NCBI GenBank assembly: GCA_964247055.1
Contig: OZ176051.1
Span: forward strand, 7,192,001 to 7,256,000
DNA: 64,000 nt
Source: Paragordius varius
Lineage: Eukaryota > Nematomorpha
Direction of reading: 5' to 3'
Part shown: positions 61,059 through 64,000 of the stretch, one piece after another
Position numbering within the stretch: the first letter of the stretch is position 1
How the letters are laid out: each line of letters starts with the position of its first letter
The notes under the pieces: generated by a model
Databases searched by the model: none
What the model saw: only the letters and a program-made list of their open reading frames with translations
Told to the model about the DNA's origin: nothing
Translations under genes and position numbers: made by a program

Positions 61059-62774
61059 ATTAAACTGATGGCATTGCATAATCCATATTTAATATTAAAT
61101 GAATATTATAATAAAAAAAATTACCATATACGTAAATACTGAACATTATACAATATTTAATTTGAAAAAAATGTGTTTTATTAAAGGACATAAAAATTTT
61201 TGGCAAGTGAAAAAGTTGTATTGAATATTTTCCATGTTCTATTTACACAACTGATAATATCATATCTTAACCAAAAAAATGTTATTGATTATATGGTCTT
61301 TTTATATGTATTTTTGATATTACTCCGTAATTATTTATTTATTTCGATTAGAAAAATATTTTTCCCGAATTAATCCGTTTAAAAATCGTAACTTCTGAAA
61401 ATCCAATTTATCCATATCGTATTGCAATTATGGTATTTATTTTGGGTATTCAAAAATTAATTAATTAAATTGCAATATAAATTTATATATATTTGTAAGT
61501 AAACACCAAATTTTATAAAAATTAAACATATTTGTAAAATTGTTCGGAATGCTAGTGTTTTTTACGAGATTGTGCGATAAACGCCCATCAATTTTAAAAA
61601 TTTTATTTATAAAATTTATATTAAAAAAGAAAACAATTTCTATAAAACAATAGATTCTTACAAAATTATTTGCCACTTACAAAAGTATTAAGGCATAAAT
61701 TTCTATAATATCTAACAAAGATTATCTTTATCAATTGATAATTTGAAATTTAAGTTTAAAATATTTATGAATTAACCCAACTAAGCACACTTAAACCCAC
61801 CATAAATTTTTTGTTAAAAAAATAAAAAAATACATTAATAAATAAATATTATGTTTCAAAAGTATATGTATATATATTTATCATTTCTGTTAATAATGTA
61901 ACAATAAGATATGGTATTATTTGATTAATATATGACGGAATTGACTTTAACCTACTTCGATAACAAAAGTAAAGTAGATATATTGAAACAAAAAGTATCA
62001 AACAAATATTTATTCATACATTATTATTATTTAATAAATTAATATTGTAATTTCATAATAATAAAAAGAAACCTTATATTAATAGTTTTCGATACATAAA
62101 AATATTTGTATCCAGTTTTTATTTGTCATAAAAAAATATATTTTGAAGTCCTGAAAATTTTTATTGGGCAAACATTTTTTCCCGAAACTTCGTTTATTTT
62201 AAATTTAACACGCATATAATATCAAGAATTTTCAATTTAATTTCATATTTTAGGGTAATTATATAGTTTTACATTTTTTAATTATTTGCGAAGAAATTAT
62301 GTGAGATGTACTTAATTCATTTTTTAATAGAATCCCTGATGTGATCCTATAATAATTCGCTATAAATTTCTAAATAAAAGTATGTATGAAATTTTTTTAC
62401 TAAACAAATCCACGATAATAATCATAAAATGATAATCGAAATATATATAATTAATTATTCATATAATCAATATTTTAGCAAAAAAAATAAAATAATTACC
62501 ATATTTTTTTACTATATAGTACTAAAGTTGTTTTGTTTCTAAGAGACAACTAACTATCAAATGAATCCCGATCATATAGAAATACGATTCCTACTAAATA
62601 TTAGAAACATCCATGTCGCGATATACGTATAAAGCCTTACAAAACTACAATTTTTTGTTTATTATGAATTTTTCAACAAGATCTTACACATATATGAATT
62701 ATATCAACCTGATGGATAATATATTATTTTTAAACCGAATGTCAAAATTTTGATTCTGAAAAGATTTGAACCAA
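61059..62774. other. Intergenic or upstream intron, nothing recognised
   Basis: Very AT-rich, no ORF of note, no TIR element recognised. It may hold the promoter or a long intron of the membrane-protein gene to the right. Confidence 0.4.
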
Positions 62775-63987
62775 ATGAAGTGCCTAGAAAGCTATGAGAT
62801 TTTTGGAATCGTATTTGGATCTGTCCTGGGCACGGCGTTTGTAACATTACTTATCACAACAGTGGTGCTATTGAATCGATGGAAATATCAGAATAAACTG
62901 AAAGGTAAGCCAGATTTTTTGCATGTTTCTATCAGACTTTTATTGTATAATATTTATGTAGTATGGAGTGATAAATTTAATTACACTGTTTATCCAAAAA
63001 TATTGGCCTCGATTTAACATTAAACTCGAAATTTTTAAAATTAAAAGTTTTAGATATAGTCCCATGTATTTTATATCATTCGAAAGAGCGTAAAAAACTG
63101 AATCTTTCTAGTGGTATTTAGTTATTTAAATCAGTCTATTATAAAAATTTAGCTTTATATGGTCAAAATTTTTAACCTTTAAATGAGTCATAATATTTTA
63201 TTGACACACTAATTTAAATTGATATAAAATTTAAAAATATCTAAGAAAAGATTTTGGTTTGCTTTTTTATTATTTTACATAGTGAATACTATAATGCATG
63301 GTTATAACTGTAAATTTATTACATAATGCCTATAAACGATCAAGAATATCTTAAACTATATTTCTAGTCTTTATTTGAAATCATAAGCCTTTAAAAGCAA
63401 ATAATTAAAATTGATATGATAGTTTTTAGATAACAAAAAAATAAAAATGGCTGTTTTGAATGACATAAAAGCAATAATTAAGTTGAATCAAAAAAACTTT
63501 CATTGCCATATACACAAAGTTTTAGCTATTTTCATCCATTAGTTTCAAAATATATTCATTACAAATACGCCCTCGCTTCGCGGGTTTGTTGCTTCCTAAC
63601 TCTAATATTAACTAACAATGTAAACGTATACTATGCATTTTATAGAGTATTAATTATGCTTTCATATGATATATAACAAATGGGCATTTGTTGTATATAT
63701 CCAAAGAAAAGCATTCCAAAATTTTGATAAAGAAGGCGCATAATCTTAAAAAATCAAATTATACAAAATTCTTGGGTGTTATAATTATTATTTCTAAAGG
63801 ATAATAAATTTCAGAAAATGCAATAAAAAACTTTAAGGGCAGAAAAATTTCTCTAATTTTATAATATTGGTTCCTTTTGTTTTTTTTTTTTGTATTCTAG
63901 ATAGAACAGGAAGGGCCAATTTTGGTTACCATGATTATAAAAACAGCACCTTAAGAATGGATTCCAATTTTTGTGATGTGGATCATG
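62775..63987 (+). CDS. Membrane protein, partial (transmembrane exon plus following exon; continues beyond the window)
   Basis: Exon 62775-62904 starts with ATG and reads MKCLESYEIFG, then a 20-plus-residue hydrophobic helix (IVFGSVLGTAFVTLLITTVV), then NRWKYQNKLK, a basic stop-transfer flank. The donor is G|GTAAGC in phase 1. Exon 63901-63987 (acceptor after a T-rich tract, ctag) continues DRTGRANFGYHDYKNSTLRM and ends at a phase-1 donor G|GT. The orientation suggests a single-pass protein with a cytoplasmic C-terminus. An AG at 62761-62762 allows the first exon to be internal, with an ectodomain encoded to the left; I could not find such exons. The family is not recognised. Confidence 0.55.
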
Positions 63988-64000
63988 GTAACATATAACA

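Noticed and set aside
1-64000. CRISPR arrays, operons, riboswitches, bacterial-type features
   Set aside because: The DNA is plainly eukaryotic, with spliced animal genes; no such structure was seen. I also recognised no tRNA or rRNA gene, though a tRNA could be missed by eye.

Overview
The window is AT-rich (roughly three quarters A+T by eye) nuclear DNA from an animal. The genes are split by GT-AG introns, and proteins carry long Asn/Lys runs typical of AT-biased genomes. The families present (a filamin with three calponin-homology domains, a coiled-coil fibrinogen-domain protein, a DM13 protein) point to an invertebrate bilaterian, most likely a protostome. I cannot narrow it further.

Layout. 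(1) 1.9-11.7 kb, minus strand: an 11-exon gene for a secreted coiled-coil plus fibrinogen-C-terminal-domain protein. The frame closes across every junction (971 codons including stop). (2) 13.5-16.3 kb: transposon debris, namely an RTE-type LINE endonuclease interrupted by a mariner transposase, then a hAT transposase C-terminus with its terminal repeat. (3) 16.6-17.2 kb: an intronless 217-codon ORF of unknown function. (4) 21.2-53.0 kb, plus strand: a giant jitterbug-type filamin with 49 exons in the long form and 4,431 residues: three CH domains, an Asn-rich linker, at least fifteen filamin repeats and a Ser/Asn-rich tail. An extra exon at 38.6 kb with its own ATG looks like an internal first exon for a short isoform. 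(5) 53.3-55.4 kb, minus strand, tail to tail with filamin: a four-exon gene for a 155-residue secreted DM13 protein. (6) 56.3-59.5 kb: TIR elements and a degenerate duplication. (7) 62.8-64.0 kb, plus strand: exons of a membrane protein that runs off the window.

Repeats dominate the non-coding DNA. Family 1 is a near-palindromic Tc1/mariner-like MITE (TA target, CAGT ends, about 250-350 bp). I see about 14 full or near-full copies and a few arms, all between 1.8 and 13.3 kb. Family 2 is a MITE of about 260-385 bp built from inverted arrays of a 21-bp unit; seven copies are spread over the window, six of them in introns. Family 3 is a TIR element seen three times (17.3, 19.6 and 58.6 kb). A 2.17-kb foldback element with near-identical arms fills much of the first filamin intron.

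How the genes relate: the fibrinogen-domain and DM13 products look secreted, whereas filamin is an intracellular actin crosslinker. Nothing in the sequence ties them into one pathway. The common thread is structural: all ten introns of the fibrinogen-domain gene contain a MITE, and several family-2 copies lie within about 35 bp of splice acceptors.
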